The notes: generated by a model from the sequence alone, not told the origin. Shown: positions 8,541 through 17,092, counted from the stretch's first letter. The stretch is 64,000 nt of DNA from Glycomyces harbinensis (GCF_900101745.1 NZ_FNAD01000003.1:124001-188000), one strand, 5' to 3'. Made by a program: numbers and translations.

Positions 8541-9356
8541 GTGGAAGACAGGACGAGACTGCGGCTCGGGGTCGCCTACGACGGGGCCGAGTTCTCCGGC
8601 TGGGCATTGCAGCCGGGCCTGCGCACGGTGGCCTCGGAGGTCATCCGCGCGTTGGAGATCCTGTTCGGCGAGATCGCCGACTTCACCGTCGCCGGCCGCA
8701 CCGACGCCGGGGTCCACGCGACCGGGCAGATCGTGCACGTCGACGTGTCGACCGAGAAGTGGGAGGCCTTGCGCGACAGGCTCCTGTGGCGCCTGCGCGG
8801 CATCCTCCCCCCCGACGTGCGCGTCACCGCCGCCGAAGCGGTCGACCCGTCCTTCAACGCCCGCTTCGCGGCCCAGTGGCGCCGCTACCGCTACCGGGTC
8901 GCCGACGCGACCTGGGGCGTGAACCCCCTGCGCCGCTTGGACACCCTCGCCTGGCCGCGGCCGCTCGACGTCGAGCGGATGCACGCGGCGTGCCGGCGCC
9001 TGCTCGGCGAGCACGACTTCGTGGGCTTCTGCAAGCAGCGCGAAGGTGCCACGACCATCCGCGAACTCCAGCAGTACGACTGGGCCCGCGACGAGGACGG
9101 CATCGCCGTCGCCACGGTCCGCGCGGACGCGTTCTGCCACTCGATGGTCCGCAGCCTGGTCGGCGCCGCGCTCGCGGTGGGCGACGGCCGCCGCGACGAG
9201 GACTGGCTCGCCTCGATCCTCATGCTGGGGGAGCGGGCCAACGACGTGCACGTGGTGGGCCCGCACGGCCTGACGCTCCTGGAGGTCTCCTATTCGGACG
9301 ACCCGGGCGACTGGCAGTCCCGCGTCGACCTGACCCGCCGGGTCCGCACCCTCTGA
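8541..9356 (+). CDS. truA: tRNA pseudouridine(38-40) synthase
   Basis: A 271-residue enzyme isomerising uridines 38-40 in tRNA anticodon arms. The catalytic aspartate sits in GRTDAGVHA (about residues 53-61). The YRYR segment and C-terminal FCHSMVRSLVGA are also family hallmarks. GTG 8541 has GGAGG five bases upstream. It follows the rplQ terminator, so it may have its own promoter; rplQ-truA adjacency is conserved in actinobacteria. Confidence 0.93.
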   Translation: MEDRTRLRLGVAYDGAEFSGWALQPGLRTVASEVIRALEILFGEIADFTVAGRTDAGVHATGQIVHVDVSTEKWEALRDRLLWRLRGILPPDVRVTAAEAVDPSFNARFAAQWRRYRYRVADATWGVNPLRRLDTLAWPRPLDVERMHAACRRLLGEHDFVGFCKQREGATTIRELQQYDWARDEDGIAVATVRADAFCHSMVRSLVGAALAVGDGRRDEDWLASILMLGERANDVHVVGPHGLTLLEVSYSDDPGDWQSRVDLTRRVRTL

Positions 9357-9394
9357 ACGGGTCGCTCAGCAGATTCCCAGCCCGCAGAGGCCGT

Positions 9395-9424
9395 CCCGTG
9401 ACCTTGTGACGGTCCGGTCACGGG
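9395..9424 (+). terminator. hairpin after truA
   Basis: CCCGTGACC (9395-9403) with GGTCACGGG (9416-9424), a perfect 9-bp stem without a T-run, 38 bp past the truA stop. Probable terminator of truA. Confidence 0.45.
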
Positions 9425-9540
9425 CGGGCGCTGATTGCTCTCCGTGCCATCACGGTTCGGGCACGACGGGAACCGGAGTGCGAAAAAGGCAGTCTCATGG
9501 AGGTAATCCCCGCTACCGCCAAGTAAGAAGGGACCCCTCT

Positions 9541-11037
9541 ATGAGACGCCTATGGAGTGCCACGATACCGGCCGCACTGCTGCTGACCGCGTTCACCGCC
9601 TGCTCGGGCTCCGGCTCCGACGGCGGGAGCGACACCGCCGTCAGCGACTACGCGGGCGAGGAGGCGCTGGAGGCCTCGCCGGGCGCCGCCGATGTCGACT
9701 ACGGCGAGACCTACGACTTCAACGAGACCGTCGACCCCGCCGAGGACCCCGAGTCGACGTTCGCGGTCGACGTCGACACCGCCTCGTACGATTTCGCGCG
9801 GCGCTCCCTCGAGGACGGCGAGCTGCCCCCGGCCGACCAGGTCCGGCCCGAGGAGTTCGTGAACTACTTCGACCCCGGGTACACCGAACCGGAAGGGAAC
9901 GGCTTCGCGGTCTACACCGAGAGCGCGCCCCTTCCCGAGTGGTACTCCTCCGGTGACGCGACGCAGATGATGCGCGTCGGACTCCAGACCCGCTCCGAGC
10001 CGGACAGCGAACGCGCCGACGTGAACCTGACGTTCGTCATCGACGTCTCGGGCTCGATGGAGGAGGACGACCGCATCGGCGTGGTCCGTGAGTCCCTGCA
10101 CACGCTCATCGACGGGCTGCGCCCGGACGACGCGGTCGCGATCGTCACCTACGAATCCGAATCCGATGTCCTGCAAGAGATGACGGAGGTCGGCGACGGC
10201 GAGGAGCTGCACGACGCCGTGGACGACCTCGAAGCGGGAGGCTCGACCAACATGCTCGCGGGCCTGGAGGACGGGTACGAGCTGGCCGGCGAGGCGTACG
10301 ACGACGACAAGGACAACCGGGTGATCCTCCTGTCGGACGGCGAGGCGAACGTGGGCCTCACCGAGCACGACGAGATGCTGGAGGACCTGGGCGAGGACAT
10401 CGCCGAGGGCACGACCCTCCTGACCGTGGGAGTCGGCGACTCCTACAACCAGCAGCTGCTGGAGCAGCTGGCGGACAACGGGGACGGCTGGGCGGTCTAC
10501 TTCGCGACCGAGTCCGAGGCCGAGCGGGTCTTCTCCGAGCGCCTGACCTCCACGCTCGGGGTCACCGCTCGGGACGCGAAGATCCAGGTGACGTTCGATC
10601 CCGAGTACGTCGCCGAGTACCGGCTCATCGGGTTCGAGAACCGCGCCATCGAGGACGAGGAGTTCGAGGACGACTCCGTGGACGGGGGCGAGGTTGGCCC
10701 CGGGCACAGCGTCACGGCGCTGTACGCGCTGACGCTGAAGGAGGACACCGGGGACGGGGCGGTGGTCGACGTGCGCTGGCAGGACCCGGAGACCGAGGAG
10801 ATCGGCACCGCCTCAGCGGTGCTGGACACCGGTGCGGTGACCGACCCGGCGAACCGGACGTTCGAGGTCGCGGTGGTCGCGGCGGCGTTCGCGGAGCTGC
10901 TGCGAGGCAGCGCGGAGTTCGACGTCGAGGAGCTGCTGCCGGCGGCGCGGGACCTGGCCGAGACGACCGAGGACCCGGACGTGGACGAGCTGGCGGAGCT
11001 GATCGGCATCGCCTCGGACCTGGGCCTGGGCGCGTAG
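9541..11037 (+). CDS. YfbK-like von Willebrand factor A domain lipoprotein
   Basis: A 498-residue predicted lipoprotein. The signal peptide (MRRLWSATIPAALLLTAFTAC) ends in a lipobox-like FTAC with Cys21 as lipidation site. Residues about 60-150 contain the family N-terminal block (STFAVDVDTASYDFARR..., VRPEEFVNYF). A VWA domain (about 160-340) has the metal-ion-dependent adhesion motif DVSGSM and the later LLSDGEANVG. A C-terminal beta-rich domain (about 350-495) matches the DUF3520-type region. Known: VWA domains bind protein partners through Mg2+. The role of the secreted form is not established. ATG 9541 follows AGAAGGGA. Codon use is like its neighbours. Confidence 0.82.
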   Translation: MRRLWSATIPAALLLTAFTACSGSGSDGGSDTAVSDYAGEEALEASPGAADVDYGETYDFNETVDPAEDPESTFAVDVDTASYDFARRSLEDGELPPADQVRPEEFVNYFDPGYTEPEGNGFAVYTESAPLPEWYSSGDATQMMRVGLQTRSEPDSERADVNLTFVIDVSGSMEEDDRIGVVRESLHTLIDGLRPDDAVAIVTYESESDVLQEMTEVGDGEELHDAVDDLEAGGSTNMLAGLEDGYELAGEAYDDDKDNRVILLSDGEANVGLTEHDEMLEDLGEDIAEGTTLLTVGVGDSYNQQLLEQLADNGDGWAVYFATESEAERVFSERLTSTLGVTARDAKIQVTFDPEYVAEYRLIGFENRAIEDEEFEDDSVDGGEVGPGHSVTALYALTLKEDTGDGAVVDVRWQDPETEEIGTASAVLDTGAVTDPANRTFEVAVVAAAFAELLRGSAEFDVEELLPAARDLAETTEDPDVDELAELIGIASDLGLGA

Positions 11038-11056
11038 CAACGGAACCGGTGGAAAG

Positions 11057-11081
11057 GGGCCCGGCGCGAGGCGCCGGGCCC
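11057..11081. terminator. bidirectional hairpin between convergent genes
   Basis: A perfect 11-bp stem, GGGCCCGGCGC (11057-11067) with GCGCCGGGCCC (11071-11081) and a GAG loop, between the ends of the VWA gene (+) and the protease gene (-). No T-run on the plus side. Confidence 0.6.
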
Positions 11082-11128
11082 TTGAAGTTCGGGCCGGTCG
11101 GTGCCGGGCCGCGCTTTTCCTTGTCGGG

Positions 11129-12337
11129 CTACTTGAGGAGGACGCTCACGCCGAGCGCCTCGGAGAAGAGGTCCGCTCTGGTGAACACGCTGGTTCCCCA
11201 GCAGAGGCCGACATGTGAGCCGTAGGCCTGGGTGTTGAACGACCAGCCGGCGCCGGAGTCGCCGCCGTCGGTCACCTCCGCGTTCATCCGGACCAGGCCC
11301 TGGGTCAGGTAGCCCTGGAGCGTGCAGGACCACACGACCTCCTCCACATCGCTGTCGCAGTTGCGCTCGTTCGTGGCTCGACCGAATACGCAGATCGTCT
11401 CGCCCACGGTGATCTCCCACCACGGCTCCACCGACAGGACGTCGCGTCGGACGGTGGGATGGGAGTAGAACTCCGCCGCATCGGTGTGCGAGGGGGTGGT
11501 GTGCCATTCGACGTCACCGAGGTATCCGCGGTGCTCGGTCTGCTTGTCCAGGTCGAAGTAGCCTTCACCGGAACCCCACGCCTCGTCGATACCGGTGCAG
11601 TGCCCGGCGGCGCTCACGCCCGTGACGCCCTGCGGGGTGGTGACCGTCCACCCGCTGGTGCACTCGGGCACTTTGCCGTCGAAGAGCGGCAGGCCGCCGT
11701 AACCGTGCTGCGCGGTGTTGCCGAGATCTTCGGCGACGGTCAGAACGACACCCCGTCGGAACTCCTCGGAGAGCCGCTCGCGGATCTCCCCGGGGTCGGA
11801 GGGCAGGCCGGGTTGTGCGGCGAGGTGGGCGGTGATCGTGCCGTCCGTGATGTCGACGCCGCTGGAGAGGTCCGCGTATCCGAGGGCGATCAGCTCGCGG
11901 GTGAGCCGCTCGTTGCGGCCCTGGAGTTCCAGGTACGAGAACGCCTGGCGGTCGGCGACGATCACGTCCTGGCCGCTCTCCCTGATCACGTCGCGGATGA
12001 ACTCGTCGGCCTCGCCCTTGATGTAGAGCGTCGGGGTGCCGCCGGGCTCTTCGGACAGGGCGGTGCCGACGAACGTCTCCAGGCGCTCGGGTGCGATCGT
12101 GCTCGCGATGGCGTCGACGGCCTCGGTGACCCGGTACTGGTCCTCGGCCTGCGCGATGGTCCAGCCGTGGGACGCGGCGGTGTTCGCGAGATCGTCCCTG
12201 AGGGCCTCCTCGGGGGTCTGGAACCCGTCTTCGGGTCGGGGGTCGTCGGCCTGGGCGGTGGCCGCCGCCGGCGTCGTGAACAGCAGCAGGGGTGCCGCGA
12301 GCGCGATGAGGACGCGCGTCGTGATGGGCTTCTTCAT
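11129..12337 (-). CDS. secreted trypsin-like (S1 family) serine protease
   Basis: A 402-residue preproprotein. Signal peptide: basic MKKPITTR, hydrophobic core, cleavage after ATAQA. A pro-region of about 190 residues follows (EALRDDLANTAASHGW...), of the type found in streptogrisin-like enzymes. The protease domain has the catalytic His in SAAGHC, a probable Asp in HTDAAEFY and the Ser in DGGDSGAGW; paired cysteines (CTSGW/AAGHC, ICVFG/NERNC, WSC/GLC) suggest disulfides. ATG 12337 is chosen for a normal signal peptide; ATG 12361 adds eight residues, and neither has a clear ribosome site. Specificity cannot be read from sequence. Convergent with the VWA gene. Confidence 0.85.
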   Translation of the reverse strand: MKKPITTRVLIALAAPLLLFTTPAAATAQADDPRPEDGFQTPEEALRDDLANTAASHGWTIAQAEDQYRVTEAVDAIASTIAPERLETFVGTALSEEPGGTPTLYIKGEADEFIRDVIRESGQDVIVADRQAFSYLELQGRNERLTRELIALGYADLSSGVDITDGTITAHLAAQPGLPSDPGEIRERLSEEFRRGVVLTVAEDLGNTAQHGYGGLPLFDGKVPECTSGWTVTTPQGVTGVSAAGHCTGIDEAWGSGEGYFDLDKQTEHRGYLGDVEWHTTPSHTDAAEFYSHPTVRRDVLSVEPWWEITVGETICVFGRATNERNCDSDVEEVVWSCTLQGYLTQGLVRMNAEVTDGGDSGAGWSFNTQAYGSHVGLCWGTSVFTRADLFSEALGVSVLLK

Positions 12338-12589
12338 GGGGTGAGTCCGATCTGCTCTCATGAGGGGGAGTGGAACTGCGAGAGCCGGGGCCGACCCAGG
12401 TCGAGATGACCCGGGCAGGAGTTCACGCTACCAACAAGGGACGGTCGGCAGGGTCCCTTGCGGTGCGTCCTCGCGGGACCGGCTCGCCGTCCCGGTCGCC
12501 GGGCGCGCAAAATTGAGCGCTGGTGCTCCGGCGCCGGAGGAGCGAGGGTGAACTCCGAGGTCCAGGGCCGTAATACCAGGTCAGAAAGT

Positions 12590-12607
12590 TTTTGAACACG
12601 TTCGAAC
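12590..12607. promoter_or_regulatory. degenerate second Rex-like site
   Basis: TTTTGAA-CACG-TTCGAAC resembles the Rex site downstream (left half matches in 6 of 7 bases, right half in about 4). Its centre is 33 bp from that of the perfect site, about three helical turns, so cooperative binding is conceivable. Confidence 0.4.
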
Positions 12608-12622
12608 AACGTTCTCGAGTCC

Positions 12623-12640
12623 TTGTGAATGCGTTCACAA
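12623..12640. promoter_or_regulatory. Rex operator (ROP) upstream of cydAB
   Basis: TTGTGAATGCGTTCACAA is a perfect inverted repeat TTGTGAA-N4-TTCACAA, identical in form to the known operator of the NADH-sensing repressor Rex, whose streptomycete targets include the cytochrome bd operon. It lies 40-57 bp before the cydA start. Expected behaviour (established for Rex): bound at low NADH/NAD+, released when oxygen is limiting and NADH rises. rex itself is not in the window. Confidence 0.9.
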
Positions 12641-12667
12641 GGGCGTGGTTCCGGACATTCGGGCAGC

Positions 12668-12673
12668 TAGCTT
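12668..12673 (+). promoter_or_regulatory. candidate -10 element of leaderless cydA
   Basis: TAGCTT lies six bases before ATG 12680, and no ribosome site precedes that ATG. This suggests transcription begins at or next to the start codon. No clear -35 is visible, consistent with a weak, regulated promoter near the Rex sites. Confidence 0.45.
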
Positions 12674-12679
12674 CAAGAC

Positions 12680-14245
12680 ATGGACGCAACCCAGCTCCTC
12701 GCCCAAGCCTCCGACGCGGCGACCTCGCCGCTCGCGTCGGTGCTCGCCGCCGCCGACCCCGCGGGCCTCATGCCCGCCCGCCAGCAGATGGCCCTGTCCC
12801 TCGGCTGGCACATCATCCTCGCCTGCTTCGGCGTCGCGTTCCCCGCGATCATCTTCGTGATGCACCTGCGCGGCATCCGAAAGAACGACCCCGTCGCCCT
12901 CAACCTCGCCAAGCGGTGGGGCAAGGTCTCCGCGGTCCTCTTCGCCATCGGCGCCGTCTCCGGCACCGTGCTCAGCTTCGAGATGGGCCTCCTGTGGCCC
13001 GGCCTCATGGGCACCTACGGCGACGTGCTCGGGCTGCCCTTCGCGTTCGAAGGCCTCGCGTTCTTCCTCGAAGCGATCTTCCTCGGCATCTACCTCTACG
13101 GCTGGGGCAGGATGCCGCCCAGACTCCACCTGCTCATGGTGGTGCCCATGGCGATCACCGGCGTCATCGGCACCTACTGCGTACTCGCCGTCAACGCCTG
13201 GATGAACGTCCCCACCGGATTCAACATCGTCGACGGCCAGATCACCGACATCCAGCCCTGGGCCGTCCTGTTCAACGGCCACGTCTTCATGCAGTTCGCG
13301 CACATGTGGGTCGCCGCCTACATGGTCGCCGGATTCTCGATCGCCGCCGTCTACGCCGTCGGCATGCTCCGCGGCAGGCGCGACCGCCACCACCGGCTCG
13401 GCTTCATGGTCCCCTTCGCCTTCGCCACCGTCGCCGCCCTCGCCCAGCCTTTCGTCGGACACCTCCTCGGCGACGGCCTCGACGAACGCCAACCGTCCAA
13501 ACTGGCTGCGTTCGAACTCGCCGAGACCACCGACGACGGGCCCTCGCCGCTGCGCATCGGCGGCGTGCTCATCGAAGGCGAAGTCAAGGGCGCCATCGAG
13601 ATCCCCTACCTCGGGTCGATCATCTCCATGGGCTCGCTCGAACCCGTGCCCGGCCTCGACCAGATCCCCGACGAGGACGAACCGCCCGTCAACATCACCC
13701 ACCTGGCCTTCCAGACCATGATCGGCCTCGGAGTCCTGCTCATGGCCGCCGTCGCGCTCTACTGGTTCCTGCGATGGCGCAAACGGGACCTGCTCGAGAA
13801 CAAGTGGTTCCTGCGGCTCATGGCCGTCTCGGGCATCCTCGCGATACTCGCCATGGAAGCCGGATGGATCGCCACCGAAGTGGGCCGACAACCCTGGATC
13901 GTCTACGGCGTCATGCGGACCACCGACGCCGCCGCCGACCACTCCGGCGCGCTCTGGGGCGTCTACGGCGGCTCGGTACTGCTGTACGGCGCCATGAGCG
14001 TCGGCGCGATCGTCGTGCTCCGCTCGATGGCCCGGCGCTGGCGCGCCGGGGCCGCCGACCTGCCGAGCCCGTACGGGCCGCAGTCCCCGCTCGCCGCCGA
14101 CGGCCCGACCGAGGTCCGCGAATGCCCGGACGAGAAGGACGGCACGGCCGAGGAAGACGGCCTCGGCGACGAGCGCGGCGCCGACGAGACCGAACGCGCG
14201 GACGAGAACGCCAAGCGCGCGAACGAGAGCGAGGACGCGCGATGA
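12680..14245 (+). CDS. cydA: cytochrome bd ubiquinol oxidase subunit I, short Q-loop type
   Basis: A 521-residue membrane protein carrying the haems of a terminal quinol oxidase with high oxygen affinity. About nine transmembrane helices. Putative haem ligands: His44 in LGWHIILACFG and a His in NGHVFMQFAHMW; the paired acidic residues of helix III are in AFEGLAFFLEAIFLG. The diagnostic GRQPW lies near residue 410. The N-terminal helix differs from the commonest CydA pattern, suggesting the broader CydA-like branch. The last ~75 residues are a charged, probably disordered tail rich in Asp/Glu. Overlaps cydB by ATGA. cydDC is not in the window. Confidence 0.9.
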   Translation: MDATQLLAQASDAATSPLASVLAAADPAGLMPARQQMALSLGWHIILACFGVAFPAIIFVMHLRGIRKNDPVALNLAKRWGKVSAVLFAIGAVSGTVLSFEMGLLWPGLMGTYGDVLGLPFAFEGLAFFLEAIFLGIYLYGWGRMPPRLHLLMVVPMAITGVIGTYCVLAVNAWMNVPTGFNIVDGQITDIQPWAVLFNGHVFMQFAHMWVAAYMVAGFSIAAVYAVGMLRGRRDRHHRLGFMVPFAFATVAALAQPFVGHLLGDGLDERQPSKLAAFELAETTDDGPSPLRIGGVLIEGEVKGAIEIPYLGSIISMGSLEPVPGLDQIPDEDEPPVNITHLAFQTMIGLGVLLMAAVALYWFLRWRKRDLLENKWFLRLMAVSGILAILAMEAGWIATEVGRQPWIVYGVMRTTDAAADHSGALWGVYGGSVLLYGAMSVGAIVVLRSMARRWRAGAADLPSPYGPQSPLAADGPTEVRECPDEKDGTAEEDGLGDERGADETERADENAKRANESEDAR

Positions 14246-15306
14246 TGACCGTCGAGTTCGCCGTCGCCTTCGCGCTCTTCGCCGGCGTCATCTGCTACGC
14301 CGTACTCGGCGGCGCCGACTTCGGGTCCGGCTTCCACGACCTCACCGCCGGCGGGAGCCGTCGGGGCGCGCCCCTGCGCACCCTGATCGACCACAGCATC
14401 GGGCCCGTGTGGGAGGCCAACCACGTGTGGCTCATCTACGTGCTCGTCATGTGGTGGACCGGGTTCCCGCAGTCGTTCGCCGCCGCGATGACCACCCTGT
14501 ACGTGCCGCTCGTGCTCGCGCTCGTCGGCATCGTGCTGCGCGGCGCGAGCTTCGCGTTCCGCAAGTACAGCGAGACCCTCTGGCAGGCAAGGCTCTTCGG
14601 GATCGTGTTCGCGACCTCGTCGGTGCTCGCGCCGTTCTTCCTCGGCACCATCGCCGGGGCGCTCGCCTCCGGGCGCGTCCCCGAAGGCGGCAACGGCGAT
14701 CCGTGGACGTCCTGGCTCGCACCGACACCGCTGTTCACCGGGGCGATCTCGGTCGGGACCTGCGCGTTCCTCGCCGGAACGTTCCTGACCGCCGACGCGG
14801 CCCGACGCGGGCAGGCCTCGCTCGCCGCGCGGCTGCGTGTGCGGTCGCTGGTGGTCGGCGCGGCGACCGGGGCGGTGGTGTTCGCGGCGCTCATCCCGAT
14901 CGAGCACGACGCCCCGACGCTTTGGGACGGCCTGATGAGCCGGGCCGCGCCGATCATGGCGCTGTCGGCGCTCGGCGGCATCGGGACGCTGGTGCTCCTG
15001 TGGACCGGGCGGTTCGGCCCGGCCCGGCTGACGGCCGTCGTCGCGGTCGCGGCGGTGATGGCCGGCTGGGGGGTCGGGCAGTACCCGTGGGTCCTGGTCG
15101 ACCAGGTGAGCATCGCCGAGGCCGCGGGCGCGCGCACGACCATGCAGGGGCTCCTGGTGGCCGTCGCGATCGCCGCGGTGATCGTCGGACCGGCCCTCGC
15201 CTACCTGTTCTACTTGACACAGTCGCCGCGCTGGAACGATGCGGCACAGGGCGACATGTCGACATCGGCCGGTTCGACACATTGGAGTCGACGCGTGGGC
15301 GGTTGA
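14242..15306 (+). CDS. cydB: cytochrome bd ubiquinol oxidase subunit II
   Basis: A 354-residue membrane partner of CydA with about nine hydrophobic helices. Family signatures: YAVLGGADFGSGFHDL near the N-terminus, then GPVWEANHVWLIYVLVMWWTGFP and FRGASFAFRKY-like text (LRGASFAFRKY). It stabilises the haem subunit and carries no haem itself. It shares the Rex-regulated transcript with cydA (ATGA overlap). A strong hairpin follows 41 bp after the stop. Confidence 0.92.
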   Translation: MMTVEFAVAFALFAGVICYAVLGGADFGSGFHDLTAGGSRRGAPLRTLIDHSIGPVWEANHVWLIYVLVMWWTGFPQSFAAAMTTLYVPLVLALVGIVLRGASFAFRKYSETLWQARLFGIVFATSSVLAPFFLGTIAGALASGRVPEGGNGDPWTSWLAPTPLFTGAISVGTCAFLAGTFLTADAARRGQASLAARLRVRSLVVGAATGAVVFAALIPIEHDAPTLWDGLMSRAAPIMALSALGGIGTLVLLWTGRFGPARLTAVVAVAAVMAGWGVGQYPWVLVDQVSIAEAAGARTTMQGLLVAVAIAAVIVGPALAYLFYLTQSPRWNDAAQGDMSTSAGSTHWSRRVGG

Positions 15307-15346
15307 CGACATAGGCCATAGTGGAGCCTGCGGTGGATGGAAGATG

Positions 15347-15374
15347 AGGGCCGGGCGCCTGCGCGCCCGGCCCT
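15347..15374. terminator. bidirectional hairpin between cydB and the nuclease gene
   Basis: AGGGCCGGGCGC (15347-15358) pairs perfectly with GCGCCCGGCCCT (15363-15374) around a CTGC loop. It sits between the 3' ends of two convergent genes and can serve both. Confidence 0.7.
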
Positions 15375-15429
15375 CTGCGCGGTCCTGGGGAGGGGTCCGT
15401 GGGACGGACCGGTCGCGCGTGCAGCGGTA

Positions 15430-16458
15430 CTAGATGCTCAACGACCAGCTGTTCAATGTACCGCTCGAGCCGCCCGAATAGGTGTCGGTCACCCGAAGCG
15501 TCCAGGTGCCCGAGCGGGCCTCGCTCGAGAGGTTGACGCTGTAGGTCGCGACGATGTTCGCGGTGTTGGTGCCGCCGGCGGCCTTGAGGGTGCGGCTCGT
15601 CCCGTCGGGGGCGATGAGCGCGATGGCGATGTCGCCGCTGTACGGGTGCGTGATGTTCACGCTGACCGAGCTGGTGGTGGAGGCGGACCCGGTGCAGGAC
15701 AGGCTGATCGTCGAGTTCAGCGGCGTGCCTTCGGGAACGGCCGCGGCGGAGGTCTTGGACCCGTTGCAGTTCGTGGGCGTGCCGCCTCCCGAACCGCAGT
15801 AGTTCGTCAGGTGCGACTGGAGGGCGCTCTTCTCGGCGGAGTCGACGTCCAGGTCGTACAGGTGCTTGACGTGGATCCAGGCCTTGACGTAGTCGCAGCG
15901 CACGGAGGTGTTGGTGGGCATCCACTCCGCGGGGTCGTAGTCGCTCTTGGAGCTGTTCGCGGAGGTGGTGGCGATCCACAGCTGCGGCGAGTTGATGTCG
16001 TTGGCGAAGGCCTGGCGCTGCGCGGTGGTCCAGGACCAGGCGCCGGAGGCCCAGGCCTCGGAGAGGGCCACGACGTGGTCGATGGTGGCGTTGGAGACCG
16101 AGGTGGTCCAGACGTTGTCGAAGTCGGACTGCCAAGAGCCCGAGGTGGGCTGGCAGCCGTCGCTGGTGACGACGTTGTTGCCGTCGCGCTTGAGGATGTA
16201 CTGGCGGGCGGTGCAGCTGCCGGTGCCGCTCACGGATCGCCAGTGGGGGAACAGGTCCCGGTCGTAGGTCGAACCGTGCGACTCGGCGGCCACGGTGAGG
16301 CCGTTGAGTTCCGACTGCGCGGTGGACGTGGACGGGATGCCCGGCGGGCGGACGGCTTCGGCGGGCGCGAGGTCGACGGCGAGGAGGGCCAAGAGCGCCA
16401 GCGCGGTCGCGGCGAGCGCGGCGACGGCACGGCGGGCGTGGAGGGTCCAGGGAGGCAT
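15430..16458 (-). CDS. secreted HNH (DUF1524-type) nuclease with C-terminal P-domain
   Basis: A 342-residue secreted protein. Signal peptide: MPPWTLHARR, a long Ala/Leu core, cleavage near AEA. Residues about 40-215 form a DUF1524/HNH nuclease domain: DRDLFPHW, IDHVVALSEAW (the metal-binding Asp-His), NDINSPQLW, NSSKSDYDPAEWMP and CDYVKAWIHVKHLYDL. After a Gly/Thr linker, residues about 245-342 form a proprotein-convertase-type P-domain (SVNITHPYSGDIAIALIAPDGTSRTL..., WTLRVTDTYSGGSSGTLNSWSLSI), a jelly-roll usually attached to extracellular peptidases. Inference: extracellular DNase/RNase for nutrient scavenging or competition, with the P-domain aiding stability or binding. ATG 16458 follows AGGAG. 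The upstream region holds tandem repeats. Confidence 0.85.
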   Translation of the reverse strand: MPPWTLHARRAVAALAATALALLALLAVDLAPAEAVRPPGIPSTSTAQSELNGLTVAAESHGSTYDRDLFPHWRSVSGTGSCTARQYILKRDGNNVVTSDGCQPTSGSWQSDFDNVWTTSVSNATIDHVVALSEAWASGAWSWTTAQRQAFANDINSPQLWIATTSANSSKSDYDPAEWMPTNTSVRCDYVKAWIHVKHLYDLDVDSAEKSALQSHLTNYCGSGGGTPTNCNGSKTSAAAVPEGTPLNSTISLSCTGSASTTSSVSVNITHPYSGDIAIALIAPDGTSRTLKAAGGTNTANIVATYSVNLSSEARSGTWTLRVTDTYSGGSSGTLNSWSLSI

Positions 16459-16665
16459 GTGCGGCTCCTGAGCGATCGGATGGGGAACCGGGGTTGCCGG
16501 TCGTGGGGGAGTGGGCGATGGGGGATCGCGACGGCGGGGACCAGGACATCGTCCTCAGTCGATGTAAACATGGGATCATCGGGTATGGCAAGGGCCACAG
16601 ACGATTGTTCACGAATCCGACACAACCCGGAATGCCCGAATCCTCCGGGAAGTCGGGTGGGAGCG

Positions 16666-16840
16666 GCGAGGCGGTCGCGGGACGCACCGCTGTTCGGTTC
16701 GTGCGAAGCCAACGGACGCACTGCCGCACAGTTCGTTCGAGGCGGTCTCTGGACGCACCGCCGCTCGGTGCATGCGAGGCGGTCTCTGAACGCACCGCCG
16801 CTCAGTTCGTGCGAGGCGGTCGCCGGACGCACCGCCGCTC
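16666..16840. repeat. five imperfect 37-bp tandem repeats, each with an internal inverted repeat
   Basis: Units start at 16666, 16703, 16737, 16774 and 16811; lengths are 37, 34, 37, 37 and 30 (truncated) bp. Four of the five carry GCGAGGCGGT or a near copy, then ACGCACCGC. The inner GGCGGT...ACCGCC can fold to a 6-bp stem with a 10-base loop, so the array could form serial hairpins. There are no spacers, so it is not a CRISPR. Confidence 0.85.
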
Positions 16841-17052
16841 TAAGGCCGGCGGCGTGCCGCCGCCGGGCGAACGGCGGAAGCCGCGCTGCGGCAGGCGGCG
16901 CACGGCAGTCCACTTTCGGGTGACATGACCGCCGCGGAGGCGGGTTCTTGTCGGACCCGCGCGGGAGAGTGGGGACTACCTTTCCCCCGGGTGGGTGGGG
17001 GTTAGGGACGGTATACGCGCCCGCACCCGCATCTCGCCCGCACCTGCAACCT

Positions 17053-17092
17053 CGTCCAGCCGTCCAGCCGTCCAGCCGTCCAGCCGACCAGC
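17053..17092. repeat. 8-bp tandem repeat CGTCCAGC
   Basis: Four perfect head-to-tail copies of CGTCCAGC (17053-17084) and one with a single change (17085-17092), then a degenerating run of CAGC. It lies just past the 3' end of the gene at 17140-18102. Confidence 0.9.

Noticed and set aside
12592-15306. Very long plus-strand open frame upstream of and through cydAB
   Set aside because: Its first ~550 codons are an out-of-frame Arg/Pro/Ala-rich shadow of cydA; only the part from 14242 (cydB) is real.
14954-16795. Long minus-strand frame antisense to cydB and across the nuclease gene
   Set aside because: Arg/Pro-rich low-complexity product typical of GC-rich shadow frames; the nuclease in another frame has a signal peptide and domain motifs.
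16666-16840. CRISPR array
   Set aside because: Repeats are directly adjacent with no unique spacers, and no cas genes are in the window.
16230-16913. Minus-strand frame running through the 37-bp repeats, encoding a repetitive Arg/Ala protein
   Set aside because: Repetition is forced by the DNA repeat, no ribosome site, and it overlaps the real nuclease start.
16940-16965. Inverted copy of the dispersed repeat (TTGTCGGACC)
   Set aside because: Only the terminal ten bases match; no other landmark at the right distance.
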